DNA of 64,000 bases from Hymenobacter sp. HSC-4F20. GTDB lineage: Bacteria; Bacteroidota; Bacteroidia; Cytophagales; Hymenobacteraceae. The translations under genes and the position numbers were made by a program. The stretch spans positions 744,001 through 808,000 of the forward strand of contig NZ_JAHZTD010000001.1 in the NCBI RefSeq assembly GCF_019599275.1, written 5' to 3'. Below the pieces are notes generated by a model that saw nothing but the letters and a program-made list of their open reading frames with translations, was not told where the DNA came from and did not search any database. The first letter of the stretch is position 1, and every line of letters begins with the position of its first letter. Positions 1 to 9,397 of the stretch are shown here, in pieces.

Positions 1-61
1 CGTTCTAACCACAAAAAAGCCCCGTTGGCATTGCCAACGGGGCTTTTTTGTGGTTAGAACG
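1..61 (-). terminator. groEL terminator inside a 61-bp perfect palindrome
   Basis: Positions 1-30 and 32-61 are exact reverse complements around one central base. The core is a GC-rich stem with loop, flanked by A6 on one side and T6 on the other, so it can end transcripts in both directions. It lies 12 bp after the groEL stop. The outer arms (CGTTCTAACCAC and its complement) extend the symmetry well past a normal terminator. The palindrome starts at the window edge and could be longer. Confidence 0.85.
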
Positions 62-73
62 GAATCCGTGATA

Positions 74-1732
<1,659 letters not shown>

Positions 1733-1751
1733 TCAGAGAAAGGGGAGAAGC

Positions 1752-2042
1752 TTACAGTACGGCAAAGATGTCCGACTCCTTCATGATGAGGTAGTCCTGG
1801 CCATCCACGGTGATTTCAGTGCCGGCATACTTGCCGTACAGCACCTGGTCACCAGCTTTTACCTGGGGCTTGATGGTAGTGCCGTTGTCGGCCACTTTGC
1901 CTTCGCCTACGGCAACTACTTCGCCACGCTGGGGTTTCTCCTTGGCCGTGTCGGGAATGATAATGCCCGATTTGGTTTTCTCCTCGGCAGCGGCCGGCGC
2001 AATGATTACGCGGTCAGCCAGCGGTTTGATGCTAAGCGACAT
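1752..2042 (-). CDS. groES: 10-kDa co-chaperonin GroES
   Basis: Heptameric lid that closes the GroEL cavity. The 96 residues are the normal length. The opening [23 protein letters not shown] contains the mobile loop that contacts GroEL, followed by [15 protein letters not shown], and the protein ends with the family-typical [10 protein letters not shown]. It is the first gene of the groES-groEL pair. The upstream region carries CTGACAG/CTGTCAG repeats that may be stress-regulatory sites. No CIRCE-type inverted repeat was seen. Confidence 0.97.
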   Translation of the reverse strand: MSLSIKPLADRVIIAPAAAEEKTKSGIIIPDTAKEKPQRGEVVAVGEGKVADNGTTIKPQVKAGDQVLYGKYAGTEITVDGQDYLIMKESDIFAVL

Positions 2043-2123
2043 ATTGTACGTTTTGGTTGAAAGGTTTACTTGAAGTAAGACGGTATCGGCGGTGTCGCAC
2101 TTCTTGTGCCAGCTTGCCAGAAC

Positions 2124-2191
2124 CTGACAGAATGAACGATTCAGGCACTGTTTCGGTCAGCTTTGCACGTAGCGGCTGTCAGAGCTGACAG
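2124..2191 (-). promoter_or_regulatory. CTGACAG/CTGTCAG motif cluster upstream of groES
   Basis: CTGACAG occurs at 2124-2130, and a dyad CTGTCAG-AG-CTGACAG fills 2176-2191, with a related GGTCAG at 2155-2160. These lie 80-150 bp before the groES start, where heat-shock control would be expected. Dyads with TGACA/TGTCA halves are, from memory, common upstream of Bacteroidota chaperone genes, but no factor can be assigned from the sequence. Confidence 0.35.
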
Positions 2192-2231
2192 AAAAAGTTC
2201 CCTTTCCGTCCGGTACCGCGCGACTGTACGC

Positions 2232-2239
2232 TACCTTTG
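2232..2239 (+). promoter_or_regulatory. Orphan plus-strand -7 box TACCTTTG
   Basis: An exact match to the Bacteroidota -7 consensus TAnnTTTG on the plus strand, between divergently read groES and the 3' end of secG. No plus-strand gene follows before the secG terminator at 2319-2356. No TTG at -33 was found. It could drive a short untranslated RNA or be chance. Confidence 0.25.
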
Positions 2240-2318
2240 CAGTAGGGTTGGAATTAGTTGGGTAGAAAATTCGGGGCTAAGGTCGATTTGCTGCGCACCA
2301 GCTCGTTGCGGATATCAC

Positions 2319-2356
2319 AAAAAAGCCGGCAGCTCCCCGTGAGGAACCGCCGGCTT
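2319..2356 (-). terminator. secG terminator
   Basis: Stem AGCCGGC (2324-2330) pairs with GCCGGCT (2349-2355). Read on the minus strand it is followed by six Ts. It lies just after the secG stop and separates secG from groES. Confidence 0.8.
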
Positions 2357-2377
2357 ATCTGATAAAAGCTGCGGAGG

Positions 2378-2782
2378 CTACTGGCCCTGAGCAGGAGCCG
2401 GCTGAGTAGCCGGCGCGGCCGAGGGAGCAGTGGCGGGAGCCCCAGCCGGAGCGCTGGGAGCCGTCGCGCCGGGTCCGGCCGGGGCTGGAGTAGCCGGAAT
2501 GCGCGTTTCCAGAGCCTTTTGCTGGTTAATGCTACGGGCCGGACCAGCGGATGAAGCTCCTCCAATAACGTGGGTGCCCAGGCTAAGTACCATCAGGGCA
2601 ATGGCAAAGCCCCAGGTTAATTTTTCCAGCAGGTCACCAGTGCGCTTTACACCCATAAGCTGGGCCGCGCCACCCGCGCCAAACTGGCTGGATATGCCGC
2701 CGCCCTTGGGGTTTTGGGCTAGTACTACCAGCGCCAGCAGCAAACAAATGAGAAGAATCAGGGCAATAAGAGCGTAGTACAT
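2378..2782 (-). CDS. secG: Protein translocase subunit SecG
   Basis: Small inner-membrane subunit that assists SecYE/SecA protein export. The sequence shows two membrane helices (about residues 3-23 and 56-76) separated by the family loop NPKGGGISSQFGAGGAAQLMG, then an Ala/Pro/Gln-rich tail from about residue 95 to 134. The tail makes it longer than the roughly 75-110 residues usual for SecG; such low-complexity tails are common in Bacteroidota. It directly follows the upstream gene with no gap (stop at 2783, start at 2782), suggesting one transcript with lptE and the gene between. Confidence 0.93.
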   Translation of the reverse strand: MYYALIALILLICLLLALVVLAQNPKGGGISSQFGAGGAAQLMGVKRTGDLLEKLTWGFAIALMVLSLGTHVIGGASSAGPARSINQQKALETRIPATPAPAGPGATAPSAPAGAPATAPSAAPATQPAPAQGQ

Positions 2783-4126
2783 CTACTCCGAAGGTTGTTG
2801 CAGTTGTTGAATTTGCTCGGCAAAGTACGCCTTTTTTTCCGGCTGGCGCTCCATCAGGCGCTCATATATTTCAATAGCTTTATCCTTCTTCCCCTGCTTT
2901 ACCATGATTTTGGCCAGACTTTCGGATGCTAGAGCGGGCGCCACGCTAGTGCTGCGGGCCGACAAATCCGCTTGTTCCTCGGCGGGTAAGGGAGCCCCGG
3001 CGGGTGTTTTAATGCGGGGCTGGGTTTTCAGAAAGCGGTTGATCAGGTCCAGGGAAGAGGTAGCGGGCTTGGGCTGGTTGTTGCGGACGTAGGCCAGGAG
3101 TAAGGCATCGGGCTCGAAGAAAGTGTCGAGCGGCAAATCCAGCGTGTACCCATCGTGGGGCTGAAGGTCATACCCGAGGCGGCTACCGACACTTAGGGCA
3201 TAGCCCAGGTCCTCATCGGCTCGAAACGGAGCGAGTGCGGGCTGGGGCGAAGCTACCGACGCCAGGGGGGGGAGCTCCGCCTCTTCTTCCAGGCCAGGCA
3301 GTTGATACCCGGAGGGCACCGGCAGCTCTGGCTCGGTAAAGCCAAATTCAAAACGGGAGATACCTGCTTCCACGGGCGGACGAATAGGCGGCGCAACGGC
3401 TGGCAGCAACTCGTCGGTGGGGGGAAGGAGGGCGGAGTTGGATGCCGTAGCTTCTATTACTTCGGTTGGCTCTGCCGAAAGCTCAGTGGCCGGTTTTTCC
3501 GGAGTGCCGTTGGGGAGCAGTGCCGGTGAATGGGGAGCAGTGGTAGGGGAAGCTTCGGCGGGTATTTCGTCGAGGAAAGGAGCTTCTGGCGAGGGCAACA
3601 GCAGTGGAGCGGCGGTTGCGGACGCCGCAGCCCCTTCCGCGAGAGGTGCCGCAATGGGCGCGGGTTCAGGCAGCCCCTCGGCTGGAGCAGCAGGGGCCAG
3701 CGCCATCTCTGCTTCGGGAGTAGATAAGGGGGCAACGTCGGCGGAAGACTCCTCCTCTGCCGCGGGCTGGGTTTCCGCAGCCGGTCCAAGGACCGAGGAA
3801 ACTACCGGCTGCGAGGGAGGCGCGGTTGCGCTAACAACGACGGCCACGGCTGGCTCCGGGCTATCGGGGGCTGCTACGACTTCGCTTGGTAAGCTACGCT
3901 GCTCGAGTAGCTGCCGGAGCAGCTCTCGGTCGGCGGCGTAGGTAGCGGCGCGGCGCAGGCGCTGGCTGGCCAGCATACTGCCCCGGTCGTGGGCGGCCTT
4001 GGCCAGCAGCACGTGCGCCGTCTGGCAGTAGGGGAAGGTAGCCGCCAGCTGCTCCAACTCCCGGACTTCGGTGTCCGAGATTCTGTTAACATGGTCCAGA
4101 ATGTGCAGGAGCGACGCGCGAGTCAT
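2783..4126 (-). CDS. Tetratricopeptide-like protein between lptE and secG
   Basis: Function unknown. From the start chosen here (MTRASLLHIL) the product is about 447 residues; the open frame runs 43 codons further upstream but that part is not protein-like. Residues 1-90 are a compact helical region rich in Leu/Arg/Ala. About 90-340 is a low-complexity Pro/Ala/Glu segment. The end carries a single TPR-like repeat (GKKDKAIEIYERLMERQPEKK). No signal peptide is visible. It sits between lptE and secG, an arrangement that suggests a link to the cell envelope, though this is inference only. Confidence 0.75.
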   Translation of the reverse strand: MTRASLLHILDHVNRISDTEVRELEQLAATFPYCQTAHVLLAKAAHDRGSMLASQRLRRAATYAADRELLRQLLEQRSLPSEVVAAPDSPEPAVAVVVSATAPPSQPVVSSVLGPAAETQPAAEEESSADVAPLSTPEAEMALAPAAPAEGLPEPAPIAAPLAEGAAASATAAPLLLPSPEAPFLDEIPAEASPTTAPHSPALLPNGTPEKPATELSAEPTEVIEATASNSALLPPTDELLPAVAPPIRPPVEAGISRFEFGFTEPELPVPSGYQLPGLEEEAELPPLASVASPQPALAPFRADEDLGYALSVGSRLGYDLQPHDGYTLDLPLDTFFEPDALLLAYVRNNQPKPATSSLDLINRFLKTQPRIKTPAGAPLPAEEQADLSARSTSVAPALASESLAKIMVKQGKKDKAIEIYERLMERQPEKKAYFAEQIQQLQQPSE

Positions 4127-4272
4127 ACAGATAGAAACAGTGGAAGCCGGAAGGCGAATGGGCAGGTAGTGGATGCCCGCCGGCAGAGCAGGGTAGTAGT
4201 AGACGACTGAAGCCGCGCTGGTAGCGTAACCGTAGCAGGGCGGCTCCGGCCGCAAAACTCAACATTTTTAGG

Positions 4273-4806
4273 TTACCAGTTGGCCACCGACTTATTAAAG
4301 GCGTCGGTGATAATGTTGCGAAACAGGATGCGCAGGGCCGCTGGGTCGTTGTTGATGCTGGTAATGTCGCGGGTAGCGGGGAAAGGCTGGGTAGTTTGCA
4401 GAGTCTGCTCGAAGTCCTGCTTAGGATCTTTGGTATTCGTGAACTTCACCCGCACCTGAATCGTGAGCTGATTGGCTCCCGCCTGGTCTTGCCCGTTGGT
4501 GCTCTGAATAGCCGCCGGGGCGAAATCATAGGCAATGATTTCACCTTCAAACTGTAGGTCGCCCCCGCGCGGTACCAGCCGCAGGGTAGTGTTGCGCTGA
4601 AAGTAATCCTTGAAATCTTCGGTAAACCGCTGGGCCAGAAACGAGGGGCCGTTGTTGGCGTTGTTGGCGAAGGTGGCAATGGAAATAGTTTCTACATCCG
4701 GCTGGATGTTCGTGCCACTAAAGGAATACACCCCGCAGCCGCTGAGCAGAGGCAAGAGAAGTAGCAGCAGCAGGCCAACGCCCCAGTTACGCTTGTTCCA
4801 GATCAT
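4273..4806 (-). CDS. lptE: LPS-assembly lipoprotein LptE
   Basis: Outer-membrane lipoprotein that plugs the LptD barrel and helps place lipopolysaccharide on the cell surface. The 177-residue product has a lipoprotein signal with lipobox LLSGC (Cys about residue 24), followed by GVYSFSGTNI, a typical LptE opening, and alternating strands such as FEGEIIAYDF and TIQVRVKFTN. Its start overlaps the end of the sigma54 activator by 20 bp, so the two are probably translated from one message. The lptE assignment rests on these family features and on the secG neighbourhood. Confidence 0.85.
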   Translation of the reverse strand: MIWNKRNWGVGLLLLLLLPLLSGCGVYSFSGTNIQPDVETISIATFANNANNGPSFLAQRFTEDFKDYFQRNTTLRLVPRGGDLQFEGEIIAYDFAPAAIQSTNGQDQAGANQLTIQVRVKFTNTKDPKQDFEQTLQTTQPFPATRDITSINNDPAALRILFRNIITDAFNKSVANW

Positions 4807-6118
4807 ACTGCTTGAGTTTGCGGTAGAGCGTGCGCTCGGAAATTCCTAAGTCGTGGGCAGCGTACTTCCGCTTGTTGTTGTGCTTTTTAAGGGCTTTAAT
4901 GATCATTTCCTTTTCCTTGGCCTCCAGGCTCAGCGTTTCCTCCTCTGTTTCGTGCGGAATGTCTTCCACCCGCTGGGCCTCCTCCTCGTAGTCGGCGGCA
5001 TCGTCGTCCCCGGATAGGTCACGCGGATTCAGGATGTACTCCGCGGGGCTGTTTTCGGGGCCGGCCGGGCGCAGGGGCCGGGCCGGATTGCCGTCGTAAG
5101 GGGCCACGCTCACGTTGGTGAACAAGTGACTGTTCTGACGCAGCAGCTCCTGGGCCTCGTGGGGTCGCTGGCCGCCGGCCAGGTCCAGTACCAGCTTTTT
5201 CAGGTCAGTCATGTCGCGGCGCATATCGAAGAGAACCTTGTAGAGCAGGTCCCGCTCCGAATAGGCATTGCCGGCCCCGTCGGTGGCCGAGCCGGCCGCA
5301 CTCACCAGCATGGGCAGGCGGCTGCTCTGGTCGGCGGGCAGGTAGTTGCGCAGGCGGCGGGCGTCCACTTCACGCTCTGTTTCCAGCACCGACATCTGCT
5401 CGGCCACGTTCTTGAGCTGGCGGATGTTGCCGGGGAAGCGGAAGCGCTGCAGCTCCTGCACGGCGTCTGGGGTCAGACTGATGGGCTTAACCCGGTAGCG
5501 GTCGGCAAAATCTGTAGCAAACTTTCTAAATAGTAAGTAGATATCATCGTTTCGCTCACGTAGTGGTGGAACTGCAATGGGTACCGTGTTCAGGCGATAA
5601 TACAGGTCTTCGCGGAAGCGGCCCTCGCGCACGGCATCGAGCAGATTTACATTGGTAGCAGCCACCACGCGCACGTCAGTCTTCTGCACCTTCGAGGAGC
5701 CCACCCGGATGAACTCCCCATTTTCCAGCACGCGCAGCAGGCGGGCCTGGGTGCCCAGTGGCATCTCCCCAATTTCATCCAGGAAGATGGTGCCCCCATT
5801 GGTTACCTCAAAATAGCCTTTGCGGGCTTCCTGGGCGCCCGTAAACGAACCCTTCTCGTGGCCGAACAGCTCCGAGTCGATGGTGCCCTCGGGAATGGCC
5901 CCGCAGTTGATGGCAATAAACTGGCCGTGCTTGCGCGGGGATAAGGCGTGAATAATTTTGGAGAAGGACTCTTTGCCTGAGCCACTTTCGCCGGTAATCA
6001 GCACCGTCATGTCGGTGGGCGCTACCTGCGCTGCCACCTGAATGGCGTAGTTCAGCGACGGCGCGTTGCCGATAATGCCGAACCGCTGCTTAATAGATTG
6101 TATTTCGGAAGGAGTCAA
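4787..6118 (-). CDS. Sigma54-dependent transcriptional activator (AAA+ and Fis domains)
   Basis: Enhancer-binding protein that would use ATP to open sigma54-RNA polymerase promoters. The AAA+ domain fills about residues 15-245: Walker A GESGSGKE (43-50), the sigma54-contacting loop as GSFTGA (90-95, one change from GAFTGA), Walker B IFLDE (111-115) and the arginine-finger segment FREDLYYRLN. After a variable middle part, a Fis-type helix-turn-helix closes the protein (GISERTLYRKLKQYDL). There is no N-terminal receiver, PAS or GAF domain, so control must come from expression level or a partner. It overlaps lptE by 20 bp. Confidence 0.93.
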   Translation of the reverse strand: MTPSEIQSIKQRFGIIGNAPSLNYAIQVAAQVAPTDMTVLITGESGSGKESFSKIIHALSPRKHGQFIAINCGAIPEGTIDSELFGHEKGSFTGAQEARKGYFEVTNGGTIFLDEIGEMPLGTQARLLRVLENGEFIRVGSSKVQKTDVRVVAATNVNLLDAVREGRFREDLYYRLNTVPIAVPPLRERNDDIYLLFRKFATDFADRYRVKPISLTPDAVQELQRFRFPGNIRQLKNVAEQMSVLETEREVDARRLRNYLPADQSSRLPMLVSAAGSATDGAGNAYSERDLLYKVLFDMRRDMTDLKKLVLDLAGGQRPHEAQELLRQNSHLFTNVSVAPYDGNPARPLRPAGPENSPAEYILNPRDLSGDDDAADYEEEAQRVEDIPHETEEETLSLEAKEKEMIIKALKKHNNKRKYAAHDLGISERTLYRKLKQYDLEQA

Positions 6119-6294
6119 GGTCGGGAGTTGGTTTTCGTGGGGTAGACGAAAAAGAGGGGTAGTTTATTTTGCGGGGCGTGGATAAACAGCGCATTCCGGG
6201 TCAGCCCGGCTGCGCTGACCGCACAAGTCAGTGGCTACCCAGGTACCCGTGGCCAGGAACAGAAGAATAAGGTAAGACCCAGCCTGACAGAAGC

Positions 6295-7755
6295 TTACAC
6301 CATCTCGCCCAGTAGCGCGGCCCCTGTCGTGCCCGTCACCAGCACGTCAACGTAGTCGCCTTTCTGGGCGCCGCCGCGGGGGAAGATAACTACCTGGTTC
6401 TGGCTGTTGCGGCCACTGAGTTGCTCATCGGAGCGTTTGGAGCGGCCTTCTACCAGCACCCGGTGCACCCGGCCCACCATGCGGGCATAGCGGGCCCGGG
6501 CGTGCAGTTGCTGGCGGTCAATTACCTCCTGCAAACGGCGCTTCTTTACTTCCAGCGGAATATCATCTTCCAGCTTGCGGGCGGCCAGCGTGCCGGGGCG
6601 CTCCGAGTAGAAGAAGTTATAGCCCATATCATACTGCACGAAGTCGAGCAGGCTTAGGGTATCTTGGTGCTCTTCCTCGGTTTCGGAGCAGAAGCCCGAA
6701 ATCATGTCGGTGCTGATGGCGCAGTCTTCGCCCAGAATGCGGCGAATAGCCTGCACGCGCTCCTCGTACCAGGGTCGGTCGTAGGTGCGGTTCATCAGTT
6801 TGAGAATGCGTGAGTTACCACTCTGAGCCGGTAGGTGGATATACTTGCAGATGTTCTCGTGCCGGGCCATGGTGTAGAGCACCTCATCGGTGATGTCCTT
6901 GGGGTGGGAGGTGGAGAAGCGCACCCGCAGTTGGGGGCTGATCAGGGCTACCCGCTCCAGCAGTTGGGCAAAGTTTACCTGTTCCAGGCCATCCTCTGAG
7001 GCCCACTTGTAGGAGTCCACGTTCTGGCCCAGCAGGGTCACTTCCTTATAGCCCTGGGCTACCAGGTCGCGGGCTTCCTGCACGATGCTGTGGGCGTCGC
7101 GGCTCCGCTCGCGGCCCCGGGTGAAGGGCACCACGCAGAAGGAGCACATGTTGTCGCAGCCGCGCATGATGCTGATAAAGGCTGTGATGCCGTTGCTATT
7201 CAGGCGCACGGGCGTGATGTCGGCGTAGGTTTCCTCCCGGCTCAGCAGCACATTCACGGCCTTCTGCCCACCATCTACCTGCTGAATCAGCTGGGGTAAG
7301 TCGCGGTAGGCATCGGGTCCTACCACCAGATCCACAAGCTTTTCCTCTTCCAGAAACTTGCTTTTCAGGCGCTCGGCCATGCAGCCCAGCACGCCCACCA
7401 GCAAGCCCGGGTTGCGCTTCTTATGCCCGTTGATCTGAGCCAAGCGCATGCGCACCGTCTGCTCCGCTTTCTCCCGAATAGAGCAGGTATTAAGCAGTAC
7501 TAAGTCAGCGCCTTCCAGCTCCTCGGTTGTGTCAAAACCCTGCTCAAACAGGATGCTCGACACGATTTCGGAATCGGAGAAGTTCATCTGGCAGCCGTAG
7601 CTTTCAATGTAGAGCTTGCGGCTCCGGCCCGTGCGCGTAGCCGGATTCACGCGCACCTCACCCGAGGGCTCGTGCTCGTGGGTAATAGCGTCAACGGCGG
7701 GCGCGGGCAGGGTAGGCGTATCGAGAAAGTCGAGGGTAATTAGCGGTTGGGACAT
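6295..7755 (-). CDS. miaB: tRNA-2-methylthio-N6-isopentenyladenosine synthase MiaB
   Basis: Radical-SAM methylthiotransferase that adds a methylthio group at C2 of i6A37 in tRNA. The start chosen ([10 protein letters not shown]) gives 486 residues; the ten codons before it look non-coding. Three N-terminal cluster cysteines lie in [23 protein letters not shown] and [10 protein letters not shown]. The radical-SAM cluster is [20 protein letters not shown]-binding domain ends the protein. A -7 box lies 45 bp upstream. MiaE, encoded about 10 kb away, acts next on the same nucleotide. The N-terminus is about 40 residues longer than in E. coli MiaB. Confidence 0.96.
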   Translation of the reverse strand: MSQPLITLDFLDTPTLPAPAVDAITHEHEPSGEVRVNPATRTGRSRKLYIESYGCQMNFSDSEIVSSILFEQGFDTTEELEGADLVLLNTCSIREKAEQTVRMRLAQINGHKKRNPGLLVGVLGCMAERLKSKFLEEEKLVDLVVGPDAYRDLPQLIQQVDGGQKAVNVLLSREETYADITPVRLNSNGITAFISIMRGCDNMCSFCVVPFTRGRERSRDAHSIVQEARDLVAQGYKEVTLLGQNVDSYKWASEDGLEQVNFAQLLERVALISPQLRVRFSTSHPKDITDEVLYTMARHENICKYIHLPAQSGNSRILKLMNRTYDRPWYEERVQAIRRILGEDCAISTDMISGFCSETEEEHQDTLSLLDFVQYDMGYNFFYSERPGTLAARKLEDDIPLEVKKRRLQEVIDRQQLHARARYARMVGRVHRVLVEGRSKRSDEQLSGRNSQNQVVIFPRGGAQKGDYVDVLVTGTTGAALLGEMV

Positions 7756-7799
7756 GGGAAAGGCCGTAACGGGCGTCAGCTTCACAGTTCAGAGAACGG

Positions 7800-7807
7800 C
7801 AAAGGTA
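7800..7807 (-). promoter_or_regulatory. miaB promoter -7 box TACCTTTG
   Basis: Exact match to TAnnTTTG on the minus strand, 45 bp before the chosen miaB ATG. No good TTG -33 element was seen at the usual distance. Confidence 0.5.
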
Positions 7808-7854
7808 ACAGATTACTCCCTAAAATGACAGAATGGCAGAGGTGAGCAAGGCGG

Positions 7855-7922
7855 AAATTGTGAACCGGTGAGCAAATGCCCTACTTGCGTGATTTGGGCA
7901 TCTGCTCACCGGTTCACAATTT
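7855..7922. repeat. 27-bp-arm palindrome overlapping the pabB stop
   Basis: Arms 7855-7881 and 7896-7922 pair at 26 of 27 positions around a 14-nt loop. The right arm contains the last codons and TGA of the pabB-like gene. There is no T-run on either side, so it is not a standard terminator. The block TTCACAATTTCAC in the right arm recurs upstream of miaE at about 17836-17848. Confidence 0.8.
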
Positions 7923-9185
7923 CACTTGTAGCACTTCCAGCAGGGCCTGAGCTTTAAGCAGGCACTCGGCGTATTCCTGCTCCGGCACCGAGTCGTAAGT
8001 GATGGCCGAGCCAACCTGAAAGGAAAGGTAGCCGGTGTCTTGGCGGTACTGCAAACTGCGAATAACCACGTTGAAGTCGAAGTCGCCAGAGGGCAGGACG
8101 TAGCCGATGCTGCCGCTGTAGAGGCCCCGGCGGCTGTGCTCGTAGTGCTCAATCAACTGCATGGCCCGGATTTTAGGCGCGCCCGTCATCGAGCCCATGG
8201 GGAAAGTAGCGCGGAGAGTGTCCACTAGGCCAACCCCGGGGCGAAGTTGAGCCTGCACGGTGGAAATCATCTGCCAGACATGCCGGAACGGGTAGAGTCC
8301 GAACAGTTCCGGCACCTGTACGGTCCCGGGACGAGCCACGCGGGCCAGGTCATTGCGCACTAAATCCACAATCATCAGATTTTCAGCACGCTCCTTCTCA
8401 TTATGGAGCAGAGTGTGACGCTGGTGCTCGTCGGCGGTGGGGGTAGCGCCCCGGCGGATGGTGCCCTTAATGGGCTGGGATAGCACCGTGGGGCCCTGCC
8501 GGCGCAGAAACCGCTCCGGCGAGGCGCATAGCAGAAAATGGTCGTGGTGGCGGAAAAATCCGGCAAAGGGCGTAGGTGAGGCAGCTTGTAGCTGCAGAAA
8601 GACTTCGACCGGCTGCAGCCGTACCGTGTCGGCATAAAACTCCTGACACAGGTTCAACTCGTACACTTCCCCATTCAGAATGTCTTCCTGGACCTGGCGC
8701 ACGGCAGCCAGGTAGTCGGGGCGGGCCATGCGAGGCCGCAGGTCCGGAACGTCGGGCGCTGCCGCTGCCGGCAGCGGCAGCGCCCGAATCTGACGAAGTA
8801 CCTCGGCTGGTTCGGGAGCGTTGATTTCCAGCCGGTCTTCGTGCCACTCCAGCCAGATAGTGGGGGTGAAAAAGTGCAGATCAGGCCAGGCCAAACCGGC
8901 GGGATTAGCGCTGTGCAGGGCCTCCAGTTCGTTTTTAAGGTCGTAGGTAAGAAAGCCACACCGGGGTGCGGCGCCCGCTTGGCCCGCCAGCCAAGTGTGC
9001 AGTTCGGACAGGGTGGTAGGGCCAGCCGGCACCTGTTCGGCCACGGCCAGCAGGCGCCGGAACGGGCCGCCGGGATAGGCTAAGTCGTTGGGTTCAAAGT
9101 AGGCACAGTGAGGGAGACCCGCCGCCCAATGCAGGGCACGGGCGCGGAAGTCGGCGGGAAGCTCGGCAAGAAGGAGGGTCAGCAC
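7914..9185 (-). CDS. pabB: Aminodeoxychorismate synthase component I (PabB type)
   Basis: Chorismate-using enzyme of p-aminobenzoate (folate) synthesis. The 423 residues carry the chorismate-binding motifs: CASPERFLRR, PIKGTIRRG, MIVDLVRNDLARV, FPMGSMTGAPKIRAM and GSAITYDSVPEQEYAE. The Lys in PIKGT is typical of PabB, whereas TrpE has Ala there. The start is a GTG at 9183-9185, only four bases after a perfect -7 box, so the mRNA is probably leaderless. No amidotransferase gene lies next to it. The stop lies inside a long palindrome. Confidence 0.88.
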   Translation of the reverse strand: MLTLLLAELPADFRARALHWAAGLPHCAYFEPNDLAYPGGPFRRLLAVAEQVPAGPTTLSELHTWLAGQAGAAPRCGFLTYDLKNELEALHSANPAGLAWPDLHFFTPTIWLEWHEDRLEINAPEPAEVLRQIRALPLPAAAAPDVPDLRPRMARPDYLAAVRQVQEDILNGEVYELNLCQEFYADTVRLQPVEVFLQLQAASPTPFAGFFRHHDHFLLCASPERFLRRQGPTVLSQPIKGTIRRGATPTADEHQRHTLLHNEKERAENLMIVDLVRNDLARVARPGTVQVPELFGLYPFRHVWQMISTVQAQLRPGVGLVDTLRATFPMGSMTGAPKIRAMQLIEHYEHSRRGLYSGSIGYVLPSGDFDFNVVIRSLQYRQDTGYLSFQVGSAITYDSVPEQEYAECLLKAQALLEVLQVKL

Positions 9186-9189
9186 AAGG

Positions 9190-9197
9190 CAAAGGTA
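9190..9197 (-). promoter_or_regulatory. pabB promoter -7 box TACCTTTG
   Basis: Exact TAnnTTTG on the minus strand, ending 4 bp before the GTG start codon. With initiation normally several bases after this box, transcription would begin at or next to the start codon. This supports a leaderless message. Confidence 0.55.
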
Positions 9198-9397
9198 CTA
9201 GGGCCACGGTGGTCCGGCGCAGGGGCAGATGCCAGGAAGCGGGCAGAAACGATGCTAAGGGCGCGGCACTGCGGGGCTGGAGTTCGGGAAACGTACTTCC
9301 TTCTTTCGGCGGGCAGTTGCCTAATTTGCTGCCTGCTTCTGCCACCAGTCCGGTGCCGCAACCAGCTTGTATGCAGTTGGTTGTATGGGTAACTACC

